This document shows, one piece after another, positions 49,959 to 61,838 of a DNA stretch of 64,000 nucleotides (its first letter is position 1; each line of letters begins with the position of its first letter). This DNA is from Tetranychus cinnabarinus (lineage: Eukaryota > Arthropoda > Arachnida > Trombidiformes > Tetranychidae): contig WHVY01000001.1 in NCBI GenBank assembly GCA_022266195.1, forward strand, positions 18,972,001 to 19,036,000. The letters run 5' to 3'. A model generated the notes under the pieces. That model did no database searches. It was given only the letters and a program-made list of their open reading frames with translations, and was not told the origin of the DNA. The position numbers were made by a program, and so were the translations under genes.

Positions 49959-52900
49959 CAACTATTTCAATTCAAGTCAACACCAACCTCTGAATGGAAG
50001 TAAACAAAATTTATCACTCAGTTTGTCTAACCAGTCGTCATCCACTTCATCTTCTACTTCCAATAATTATGGACAGGCAATTGCAATCGGTAAATTACAA
50101 GATGCTGCTACATCACCAACCATTCCGATTATGTCTACTTTATTTTATGATTGTCAAGTTGATTCACCGCTATTCTATTCCAATGCAACCGATGGTACCA
50201 ATGATATTAACAACAACAATATCACTCCACCATCAACATCAACTTCATTAGGATGCTCAAGTCCAATTCTTAACCGAACATCACCTCAATTTACCAACAA
50301 TGTAAATAATTGTAGCAGCAACATTAATAACGATACAAACAACAATATCATCAACAAAAATACCAACAATCAACGATTGACAACTAGTAATGGTGCAATT
50401 AAAACCTTGGTAATCAAATCAAATTGTCGACCAAGTGATTTGGTCTGTAGCCTGAAATCACCAAACACATGCCTTGCTTGTTATAACAGTTGTTCAACTT
50501 GTAATAATAATGTAAATATCAAATCAATCAATCATGATTATAACAATAATAATGGTAGCTGTAGATTAAGTAGTAATTATAATTCTAATGCTAAAAGATT
50601 AAATGGATCAGCAAAAGGATTAAATGGCCTTAATGGGATTAATACAAGTTATTTTCCTGCAATAAACGGATTGGGTTTCGCCAATGGCTATGGTGCTACA
50701 AGTTTATCTAGCAATAACGGCAGTGCCGGTGGTGTTGTTAGAAGTAACCTTATACTCTCCGGATTACCCAATTTAACCACTCGTACAAATGATATAACCA
50801 GTTCAACCCATTCCTCTGGTAACTCCGCTCATCCTTTGACCAGTAATACCAGTAATGGTCTAATTGGTGGCACAACAGTCAATCTTTCACCAACTGGATA
50901 TGATGATTATCATTTATCGTCACCCGGCAATAACCGAAATTATGATAAATTTGACAATTTCAATTCCAATATTTTCAACGACCACTGCTCAGCAATCAGT
51001 GCTCCTTTGTCACAATACTATCTAGACGAACCAAGGCATCACAGTTGTTTCCGTAAATCTATTCCAACCATGCCTATCGCTTTATCAGCATTCCTCTTGC
51101 TCCTCAACTGTTTCCTACCTGGATCTGGTAAGCTTTACCTTTAACCGTAGTTTTTCAACCCAATTTACTTTACTTTATATTGATTGTTCTCATAGTTTAA
51201 CCATTTTATTGTGTCTCAATTTTACTAATGTTTAAATGCGTCAATGCTATTTTTATTCAAACTTTTCATATTCCAACCTGACCATTTAATGATGAATTAC
51301 ATGAGATATTTTCACATCAATTTATATATAATCTCTTTTTCTAAGTTTCAATAACGCTTATGGGTAATTAATTTGTGTCTCAAACTATAAATCATCAACA
51401 ATTGATCAACTAGATAATCATGAAGCAATTGTTGCTCTTTCAGTTCCAAAAATAAATTACAATTCTCACAATTTGTCAAACCAATTGATGTACATAGTTA
51501 CAATTCAAATATCAACGTCAACTTTCATTGCCATCATTTAACACCATCACTCTAATCAATCATCTATTAATAATTGAACAAAATATAAAACAAAACAGTT
51601 TCCACCTAAATTAATAAAAATTATAATCCACTAACCATAATCGAGGAATCAACTGCTTTAAACTGTATAATTTCACCAATAGCATAACATAGCTTCAATC
51701 ATGTTTTATTTAGATTTTATCCGCTCCGATCAAAATCAACTATTTATAGATGGTCAAACAATCATAATCAATATCGTCTTACATTATAATACAATAATAG
51801 CAACAATCCTTCCATACACTTGCCTTTTGTTGAATTTTATTGACCATGAAAATGATATTGTTAACATAAATGTTGTTTCTGAATTGACAATTAATTATTG
51901 ATTGTAAATTGAAAGACAAAAAAGTAATTACATTCAATGTAATAATATAAAACAATTTCCAGATTCTTTCCCAAGTGCAAGTTGAATTTGTTAATTTATC
52001 TATTTAATAGTTTAATAACTTGATGATTTATTGATTTTTGTGTAAAAATCTTGCCAAATTAAACGTTTAGTTTAATTAGTTAAATGATAATTTCTCTATC
52101 AAAGTGTATTGCGATTGCTGTCAACAGGGAGTGAAAAACTCCCAACTGATATTTCATGATTTATCAACTCTTAATGGCTCTAATTCATGAATTAGAACTT
52201 CAAATTTCCTTTTTAATTGTAATTTTCTTTATAAGCTTCAATTTCGCTGTTAAATGTGTTCAGTTAATCATTTCAATCAACTTAGTTTCAATTTTGTTTT
52301 CCAAACTTAACTGCCTCATAATTGGACTGAAATATAATTGCAATTATTTTCATTCAATTTAAAGTCTAAAAATAGTTCTCATCTTAACGATATGAATCTT
52401 TAAAATCAATCAAAAGACAATTATAAATGTTATAACAATTGCTATTATTGACATCGATTCAACTTCATTATTGATCGTCTTTTTTCCTAATTTTCAATGT
52501 CAATCCCAACAATCAAGGCTAATACAAACTATTAAATTTTGACTGATTTAGATTTTCTTGCAACAATTAGGATTTTAAATCAAAAGAGGTTCGATTTTTT
52601 GTCTTTCAACATTTCAAATGTTTATGTATTTTTTGCACAATAATAATCACTCCCATTTACCTGGTAAATATTGATTAAAAATGAATGACTTTAACCCTAA
52701 CCTTCATTTGATTGTGCAGTGTTATTAATTACTGTTACCTTGATCTTGTTACAAGTTTAAATGTTCATTCCATGACTATTACAATCAGTTAACAGAACAG
52801 TTTACATAAACTGATTCATTAAACCTGAAATACCCAATTTAGTGACATTCATCAGCATCATAAAGTTGTTTTATCTAAAATTATTCAAATTTCATCATGA

Positions 52901-55900
52901 AAAATAAATGAGCTTTATCGATTAGTGGTAAACAGGAAAAAGAAAGATTCTCAGAACAAAAAATCTCATAAATGCGTTTAATTATCAAACGTAAAACAAA
53001 AATTTATACAAAACAAAATTGATCAATTTTTTCGAGACAATTTATTCTAACAGTTGGGATAACCATAGAAACTATACATGTAGTATTGATGTGGGGATCA
53101 AAAATCAAAACGATTGCTTCATGAGTTACTTATTTTAAGTATAAAATTTTCACGTATTTATACATTTCTTTGACTACATTGTACATTTTAGGGACATTTC
53201 AATGTTATTTCGCATAATAAAATAGCCAGAGTAAAAGGTAAACTGGAGAAGCTCCGAAAACCTTCGCTCAAACATCAGTTGATCATTTGCCAGACTGAAG
53301 GTATTCAAGTTTGCCATTTTCAAATTGATGGATCCATAGCTTTGTTTTAAACTGTTTGGGCTAAAATTGTGTTTTTGCTGCTGTAATAGCACTTTTGATG
53401 GTCGATTCAGATCCCCAGATGATTTATTTCATGTATCACTTGATAACAGTCCATTAAAAGAAGATATATCGACTTGAAAGCGTTTGTAACATTGGGTTTC
53501 TAGATTTGTATTGAAAGTTCATTCTTAGCCATTTCTTTTCATTGGAGGAAATGGATTGCTCTTAACCTAATAGACTAATTGAATCATTGCTGCTCTAATT
53601 CAATCTCATATCTCTTCAACTTCTTGAATTGAACCTTGGTTAGAGCCTTGTCCAGCAATATACTGTCTAGGATTGCCAACTTATGAATATCTATTGAGAG
53701 TTTACCTTTTTAAAACATCTAAACAGTGCTACTGATTTGTTTGAGAATAAGCCAAAAAGGAGTGACTTGAACAAAAAATTTACATTTTGAGTCATGAATA
53801 ATGCCTTTGAGAGTTTGTAATGCGATTGAAAAAGTTTCGCCGATGCACAGTTTTCGAGAAAATTGAGGTCGAAGTTTCAACTTCGATCGTTTTTAGTACG
53901 ATAATGGAAGTAGATTTTTACATTAAACTCATTTTACAAGTGTAATTTTCAACGGTGAGCCGTAAAATGCACCTAGTTTGAGAAATTACACTTTTCTTTT
54001 TCTGCAAAACAGATCACTTCGATTTTCACTTAAACCGACCTCTTTCTGCGACCGTAAGCGTTAGAATGCTGAAGCTTATTAATAGGCCCTGAAAATTGTT
54101 GGTACAAACCATACATTGAATAGTTTTTGCATTTTAGTAATAGTTCTCTCGATTTTAACCGTTGGCCATTAAAACTTTTAGCCTGAATATCTCGATAATG
54201 GCATCACTTACAACCATCGTTACTTCACAAATCCAATTATTCACTAATTAATAATCTAATTAAATCAAACCACTTTTCATTAGCGCCATTAGGGTCATTA
54301 TTTTTAGGTTTTAATGTGCGATTATCAACTTATTTAACAAAACAAGCTCATCTCAACCCATTTCATAGTAAATAAACCAACTTTCTGGATAAACTTACAA
54401 ATCAAATGTAAAAAGTATTGCCAGAGGCTCGAAAACTTGAGGCAAGATTTGAGACTCAGAGGGTTTGTAGGTACATAAAAGCTAAGTCTATTGGCGCTAT
54501 TAAATAATTCATATCATGGACATTTTTCGCGAAAATTGAAGTCAAAGTTGAAACTTGTACCGCCTTTTGTACAATAACGAAAGAAGATTTTTTCATAAAA
54601 CTAATTTTGAAGATCTAGTTTTTGATGGTGAACCGGAAAATGCACCTATTCTGAGAAACAAGATTTTCTGTTTTCTGTAAAACAGATCACTTCGATTTAT
54701 ACTCAAACCGACCTCTTTCTGTGACCGTAAGTATTAGAATGCTGAAACTCATCACTTGGACTTAAAAATTGTTGGTACAAATCGTGGAGTAAATAGTTTT
54801 TTCAATTTATCAATACTTCTCTTGATTTTAGCCCATTTGCCTAGAAACTTTTAGCCTCAATATATCGAGAATGGCATCACTTACAATCGTCATTTCATCA
54901 AAAATCCAATTCTCCATTAAATAATAACCTAACTCAATCAACTAACTTTTCATTAGTGCCATTAGGGCCATGATTTTCAGGTTTAAATGTGCGATTAACA
55001 ACATATTTAACAAAATAAACTCATCTCAACCTATTTCTTGGTGAATAAACCAATTTTCTGGTTAAACTTAGAAATGAAATGACAAAAGTAAAGTCAAAGG
55101 CTCGAAAATTTGAGGCAAGAGTCGAGACTCAGAGGGTTTGTAGGTACATAAAAACTAAGTCTATTGGTGCTATTAAATAATGCACCTGATGGACAGCTTT
55201 CGAGAAAATTGAGGTCAAAGTTGAAACTTCGACCGGCTTTTTAATAGTAATGGTCACAGATTTTTTCATAAAACTAATTTTGAAGATGTAGTTTTTGATG
55301 GGGAACCGTAAAATGAACCTAGTTTGAGAAATCGAACTTCTCTTTTTCTGCAAAACAGATCACTTTGCTTTTCACTTAAACCGACCTCTTTCTTTGACCG
55401 TGAGCGTTAGAATGCTGAAACTTATTAATAGGTCAAAAGAATTGCTGGTACAAATCATACATTGAATAGTTTTTTCAATTTGTCGATAGTTCTCTTGATT
55501 TTAGCCATTGGCCATTAAGACTTTTAGCCTCAATATATCGAGAATGGCATCACCTAAAACCAGAATTCTTAGTGCAATCTATAGATTTTATTATGGGCTA
55601 CAATATGATATGACTGAATACCGAGGAAAATCCAAGGAAACTCATTTAGCCATCATAAGATTTGTGTTTGAGTTCCCATTTACCACAAGATTGGTTTATT
55701 TACTATGAAATGGGTTGAGATGAGCTTGTTTTGTTAAATAAGTTGATAATCGCACATTAAAACCTAAAAATAATGACCCTAATGGCGCTAATGAAAAGTG
55801 GTTTGATTGAATTAGATTATTAATTAGTGAATAATTGGATTTGTGAAGTAACGATGATTGTAAGTGATGCCATTATCGAGATATTCAGGCTAAAAGTTTT

Positions 55901-58622
55901 AATGGCCAACGGTTAAAATCGAGAGAACTATTACTAAAATGAAAAAACTATTCAATGTATGGTTTGTACCAACAATTTTCAGGGCCTATTAATAAGCTTC
56001 AGCATTCTAACGCTTACGGTCGCAGAAAGAGGTCGGTTTAAGTGAAAATCGAAGTGATCTGTTTTGCAGAAAAAGAAAAGTGTAATTTCTCAAACTAGGT
56101 GCATTTTCCGGCTCACCGTTGAAAATTACACTTGTAAAATGAGTTTAATGTAAAAATCTACTTCCATTATCGTACTAAAAACGATCGAATTTTCAACTTC
56201 GACCTCAATTTTCTCGAAAACTGTGCATCGGCGAAACTTTTTCAATAGCATTACAAACCCTGAAAGTCCCTACCCTTGACTCGAAAGCAAAATTTTTTGT
56301 ATATGTTGCTCTAAACTCTGGTAAATTACCAAAATTCGAAGCAGCCATTTGTTTCTGCTGTGAAATTGGAATCAAGTTTATTAATTATTAACTGTCAATT
56401 GAATTGGAAAAATTAGTATAAATTGAACTCCTTAAATAATCTATGAATTGTGTTTCAACTCATCTTATAAACATTTTGTTCACAAACAAAAAAGTGGCCA
56501 TAAAATTTCATGAATACATGATGAGTAGGTTTGAGCTTTCTTACAATTTAAACTATTTTTGGGTTACAAATTGGTGCAGAAATTCAAATAAAATCCAAAC
56601 TAATTTCATTATTTGTTTCATCAACTTTCAATCATGAATCAAAAGTTTCAGAATACAATTTTCAAATTATTGCTATAACCTTTGAATGTCTAATTTTTCA
56701 CAATTTTGTGATTCCCTCTGATTGTTAACTTTGACTGTTAACTTTACTATTCACATGATTTGCTGTGTATTACTATTTCATATAATGATGAACCATTAAT
56801 TTATCATAATGTTTATTATCATTTTGTTGTCTCTTCATATTCAATATGTAAGCGTATAACAATAGTCAGCATCTAATATTAACATTTGATTGTGAATCAC
56901 GTTCATAGACTTTTTTTCTGGTTCAACCAGAATATATGTTGTTATCTGGTTTGATGATGAAAATCATTTCAAAGTTTACCTTTGTTCATACCTTTACATT
57001 GCTATGTTATTATTAACTTGCCTTTTTTGTACTCTTGAAAATAGCAACAAAACCATAAAATAGGAACCATTTTGCTTCTCACTAATCAACAACAATGAAA
57101 AACCCTTAAAAAATTTGTGTGTTAGTCAAGTAAATACAATAATAATAATGATAATAGTGATGATAATGGTAATAATAAGCTAAATTATTGACCATAATGA
57201 AAGGTAACAACGATAAAGTTGATGAAAAACTGTTGAAATTGAAAAGGAAAGGAAATAGTAATGAAAAGCGCAAATTCAATTCAATATAATAATTGTTGGT
57301 CGATTGCAAATCAAAACACAATTTTTATATAAAAACCTGTGAACCCCTTTAGGCATTTTGGATTTTTTAATGTCATTTCAAATATAAATACATAAATGTA
57401 ATGATATTATTGAGTCTAGTACATGAGTGTAGCTATCAAATTGCAATAGAATCGTTTAAAATCATTTTTTACTGTCATTCAATGACGGGATGAATGAATC
57501 CAATGAATGGATTTGGATAATTGAAACATAATTTCAAAGCAACTTGTTGTTTTTATGTTTAAAATTGTAATTAATGGCAATTTGTTAACCTTTCGAGACC
57601 TTAATAGTTAAGGTTAACAGATTGCTCGACATCAGAAAAGTCGTTGAATCGTACTCAATCACGAAGATGATGGTAATAATTAACTTAAAGAGTTGTTATT
57701 TGTTACATTTAGCGTTGGCGGATTGTCTAGCAATTTATAAATTGAAGTCTACTCTTTAAGCCTTCATCTTTACCAGTGCCAGTGACATTTGATCAGTGAT
57801 TTTGCAGCCATTGAACTGATTGTCAGTTGATTGTTTTGGTTTGTTTTATTATGTTTCCATAATTATGTGCCTTATTGCGTTGTAATTTACTGATTGACAA
57901 TTTATAAATTCACATTAGCTAATCTCTGGACTAATAACATGTTTCACTGTTGACTCAACCTTTTCATGTCATTTTGTTTGAACAATTAAGCCTTTTTGTG
58001 TTTTAATTTTAATTTTCTCGTCTCTGATTTTGTTTGTATTAGGCACAGTTTTATCTTCAATTACGATACTTTTTGGTTGTCAAACTGAATATGGAAAAGG
58101 TAAATGGAAACGAGCATTTCTATTAACCTTAATTGCTGGTATTCTTCAATTTTTAACCGCAATTTTTGTTATTGGTTGGGTTTGGAGTATCATGACTGGA
58201 ATAAACTTTATTAAACGTGAGTATCAGTAATTATAATTAATATCTGAATTAACATTATTATTAACAGATAGAGGCACACAATGAAAGCACACACAACAAC
58301 CCTTTTCCAATTGTTACTCAACTGTATTCCTCTTCATCTGAATATTAAATCATTTTTTCAGGTTCCAGATCGTTGAGTAAATTATTTTAACCTTTCTCAT
58401 TATCAGCCTTTTGTTGTGTTTTCAACCTCCGAGATTATTATTCAGGGTCAATTTTCATTCCCAAATCATCTGGTCAACTGTTAAATATTATCCTTGTAAT
58501 AAATGCTCAACTAACCTAAGTTTATTAATTGATATTGATATTTTTCTTTCTCTTTTGTCTAACAATCATCAGATTCAACCAAAATGAAGGATCCAAAGTT
58601 TGGTTATGGCGATGCTATTTGA
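49888..58622 (+). CDS. Stum/SPEC3-family two-pass membrane protein
   Basis: Three exons: 49888-51127, 58043-58216 and 58573-58622. The phases fit and give 487 aa. The first ~385 residues are rich in Asn, Ser and Thr, with no domain I can name. The family region starts at about 389 with SIPTMPIALSAFLLLLNCFLPGSG, whose P-x-M-P and F-x-P-G-x-G spacing is typical of Stum and SPEC3. After a short Cys-containing loop, the second membrane segment ends with GWVWSIMTGINFI, which matches the family's GW-x-WSI-x-G pattern. Drosophila Stum is needed for mechanical sensing in proprioceptive neurons, and SPEC3 is a ciliary protein of sea urchin; function here is inferred from family only. The tail ends DPKFGYGDAI. 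The start is the first long-frame ATG; a second Met lies at 49909. Intron 1 is 6.9 kb and carries a foldback element. Confidence 0.75.
51128..58042 (+). other. Intron 1 of the Stum/SPEC3 gene
   Basis: The donor GTAAGC is at 51128 and the acceptor TATTAG ends at 58042; the interval is AT-rich and without other supported exons. The foldback element at 53771-56300 lies in its middle. The open frames inside are short and have no recognisable motifs. Confidence 0.65.
53771..56300. mobile_element. Composite foldback element with ~610 bp inverted arms
   Basis: The outer arms, 53771-54380 and 55691-56300, are inverted copies of each other, starting at ACAAAAAATTT on each side. Between them lie two further direct copies of the same unit at a spacing of about 672-674 bp (marker GAAAATTGA[A/G]GTC at about 53860, 54533 and 55205). 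A unique centre is at about 55553-55690. No transposase frame is visible, so it is non-autonomous. I could not define a target-site duplication. The structure resembles FB or TIR-type non-autonomous DNA elements, and could also be a rearranged satellite unit. Confidence 0.75.
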
Positions 58623-58842
58623 TTCAATTTTCAATGCCAATGTGATTTACTGAGCCTTTGGATTTCCTTCTCAGATTATTGATTGTTTGATCTACCCAGA
58701 TAAACCAATCATTTTAACCAAACGATCGATATTTTTGGGTTCAATTCGCAGCTATATTTAAATGCTACCAAGGCACCAGGATGATCAAGACCAAGCCAAC
58801 AATCAAGACTGGGACTGTTTTTGATAACCAAGACTTTTTTCA

Positions 58843-58848
58843 AATAAA
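58843..58848 (+). terminator. Polyadenylation signal after the Stum/SPEC3 gene
   Basis: An AATAAA hexamer lies 221 bp after the stop codon, before the MITE-like palindrome. It is a plausible 3' end signal, but AATAAA is frequent in this AT-rich DNA. Confidence 0.35.
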
Positions 58849-58979
58849 GTTGGACCAAATTTGATCAATTATGACCCAAGACGTAACCAAAGACTGAATT
58901 GAGATTATATCAAGCCTGGACTAAATTATGGTTTACAATTAGACGAAAAATTAACCTTAGTTGTATACCATTGTATTAT

Positions 58980-59804
58980 TAGGTAACCAAAAAAGTAATT
59001 TGACTAAAAAATCCCACTAATTCAAAAAATTATTTTACATCTTTGAATTTATTGAATAATTTTGGTATTTATATCAACAATCTACCAATATCTTAGCTTT
59101 AATTTAAAACTATTTTCATAATTGAAAAAATTGATTAACACAATTAAATTGTGATTCGAGTGAATCCAATTTTTTTCGATTTTCCAACAATCGAATTTCA
59201 AGACAAATTTTTTATAATGAATAATCATGAATTTTGAAGAAATCGACATCAATTCGAAGCTGAAATCCCATATTATCTACTGATAAAATTCTGTGTTTCT
59301 AATTATTACGATTAATTAATTATGGTAATAAAATCAAAATGCAATTTAACATTAAATTCCCATAGAACGGGTTTTTGACAATTTTCAATGAGATTTTCGT
59401 CAAAAATCCCATTGAAAAAGTGTCAAAAAATTGTCGTTTTTTCAATGAATTGCTTCGCATAATTAATTAATTGTAATGATTAGAAGCATAAATTTTTATT
59501 GATAGATAATATGGAATCTCAGCTTCAAATTAATGTTAATTTCTCTAAAATTTACGATTATTAATTCATAAAAATTTTGATTGTTAGTCGATTGCTGCGA
59601 AATGAAAATAAAATATCGATTAATTAAACCATAGTTTGATTATGTTAATCAATATTTTCAATTATGAAATTAAGCTCAAATTGAAGCCAAGAACTTATTT
59701 TATCATTATTATCAAAATCAAAAGTATTCAATAAATTTAACGATAAATATTAATAATTTTGAATTAGTCCGACTGTTTAGTCAAATTACTTTTTTGGTTG
59801 CCTA
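58980..59804. mobile_element. MITE-like palindromic element, ~825 bp
   Basis: The ends are inverted copies (TAGGTAACC... on the left, ...GGTTGCCTA on the right) with a terminal match of about 53 bp. The interior is also imperfectly palindromic, for example GCTGAAATCCCATATTATCT on the left against an inverted, similar stretch near 59505-59525. The centre is at about 59390. No coding frame is present. Flanks are TA-rich, so a TA or TTA target duplication is possible but not provable. It is a non-autonomous DNA-transposon derivative by structure. Confidence 0.7.
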
Positions 59805-61396
59805 ATATATTACCAGATTTAACATTAATTTTATTTCAAAGTATGCTAACCATGAGGAGAGCCTTAAAGACATACACAGAGACACACAACACAATCAAAT
59901 GATTATTTGATTTACTACTATTAAGCTCAATGAGAACAAATTCATTTGTTTACTGTTGATAAATGAAAATATAAATAATTATTTCTGATCTATTGTTACC
60001 TGACATTGAATATAATTTGCATAAAATTTTTGTTTTTTTTTGATCATACAATCATTTATTTTTGATCTGGTTATGACAAAATTATTTTATTCCCGTTTCA
60101 CGTTGTTAATCATTAAACTTGATAATTAGAGTATAATCAGTTGTAAAAATCTGAGAAAAAATAAATACAGAAATATTATTAAACAGTGAAGATCGTTTTT
60201 TGTCGTCTCAATCTTGAGACTCATTTGTTAATCCAATTGTTTGCACGAAATTGACTTCATCTCCAGTTGTTAATACTAACAATAGGGGACTCTTCAACCT
60301 TAGCTTTTCTAAAGAATGGAAGACAAATTTAAATTGTCTTAAAATCCTTTCTTAAAAGACCCGATTTAAAGCTGAATCAAAATTATTTCAAACTACTTGA
60401 CTCCATCCTGATTGAAATTAGATTTATTAGTAATTTGATCGTAACAATTGAAAAACTGACTTGAAATTGTCAGTCAAATACCATTGAAAAGACCAGAGTC
60501 AATGAGTCGATATGAGGATATAAACCAGACCAGAAATATGTTAGTTTATCCAATTGAATCTGATGATCTGAATTAACTAACAGTAAAACTATTCTCTAAT
60601 TAATCGTCAATACAAATAAACAAGATTAAAAACAATTTTTCAACGAAAAATTGAAGACAAGAGACATCTATCGTTGTATTTTTCAACTATGATCAGATTT
60701 TTTTGCGGTTTCTCACCCTTTTTCATTTAAAAATAAAACTCTTACTCTTTGTTTTCACTGTTAATTAGCTTCCATTTATTGAAAATTCTTAACTTTTGTG
60801 TTTATTGAGATATCATTTGTGAGTAAATTTGATCTGCTTTATATTTGGGAGCTGAAATTCATTCGTAAAAATCTGGTGAGTTATGTTAAAAATTGTCATT
60901 AAATACCATAGTCCGAACACAAAACTTAAATATTAAGACAATAGAAATCTTATCAACATAATTATACGGTCATAGTGTTGATGACTAAAAACTTAAAATC
61001 GAAGTGAACAATAGATCCTCATGAATCACCTTCAAACACTTTAATGTTCACCTTGAAATGTGAGAATTCCTTAAAAACGTGCTTTAGAGTCTTGTAAGAT
61101 TTGTACATTTACTTGTTTTTAACTTGTGGAAACTCTGATGGAATAGTCGTGTTCTGTTATATTGAAATCATCGATATCTTTGATGGTTATTAAGATGTCA
61201 AATAACGTTCATTTAAATTATGTTGCTACTTGCATTTTATTTTAAAAAAGTGGAAAATTAAAACTAACATGTAAATGTTATGAAATTTTAACACAATTTT
61301 CTTTCTTCTCTTTTTTACCACTAGTGGCGCTCTTGGCTCAGGTGACTTTTTCATGTTTTAGTTTTTTAGTCATTACCTTGTTTTTTGTGCTTTGTG
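59805..61396. other. Intergenic AT-rich region, no gene seen
   Basis: I see no supported exon or repeat here. A locally GC-richer patch just before the next gene (about 61318-61345, TAGTGGCGCTC) may mark its promoter. Confidence 0.45.
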
Positions 61397-61712
61397 ATGG
61401 ATGATGAGATAGCAAAATGGCGAGCCGAAAGAAGAGCTAATTATCCATCTGCTAAAAAAGATAAAACAGAATCATCCGAACCAGAGAAAGTGAGAAATAC
61501 GAAACGACGAAATGATAAACATGAGTTGAATTTACATGATAAGGTAAGTCTGATTCATTATTTTGTGACAGTCAATACTTTATGCTATCATCTATCAACA
61601 TTAAAGTTAACTTTTTTTGTGTTCACAGATGTTTCTTACTGATGTCCATAAAGAAGAGGAACGGATTATTCAATGTTTAAAGTTACTTGTTGAAGAGGAT
61701 GCAAAAATATGA
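61397..61712 (+). CDS. Small NUFIP1-motif protein, 76 aa
   Basis: Two exons, 61397-61543 and 61629-61712, are joined in phase 0 and give 76 residues. Residues ~4-20 (EIAKWRAERRANYPSAKKD) match the conserved core of the NUFIP1 domain, which has a Trp, a run of Arg, and Asn-Tyr-Pro. In NUFIP1 this segment contacts box C/D snoRNP assembly factors. The rest is a charged, helix-prone tail. The protein is far shorter than NUFIP1 (about 500 aa) and lacks its zinc finger, so it may be a stand-alone peptide that carries only the interaction motif. The next gene's ATG is only 126 bp downstream. The family call rests on one short motif. Confidence 0.6.
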
Positions 61713-61838
61713 AAGGAAAATATTCAAACTTGGTGGCTAACAAATATCACTTCATTTACTTCAAATCAACCCTATTGACATTAATTTGATATCAAATTTT
61801 TTCCAAAGTTATCCAAAGTTATTAAAAGCCAAATTACG

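Noticed and set aside
55508..55708. 66-codon frame in the foldback element
   Set aside because: It spans a repeat unit and the unique centre and shows no transposase motif.
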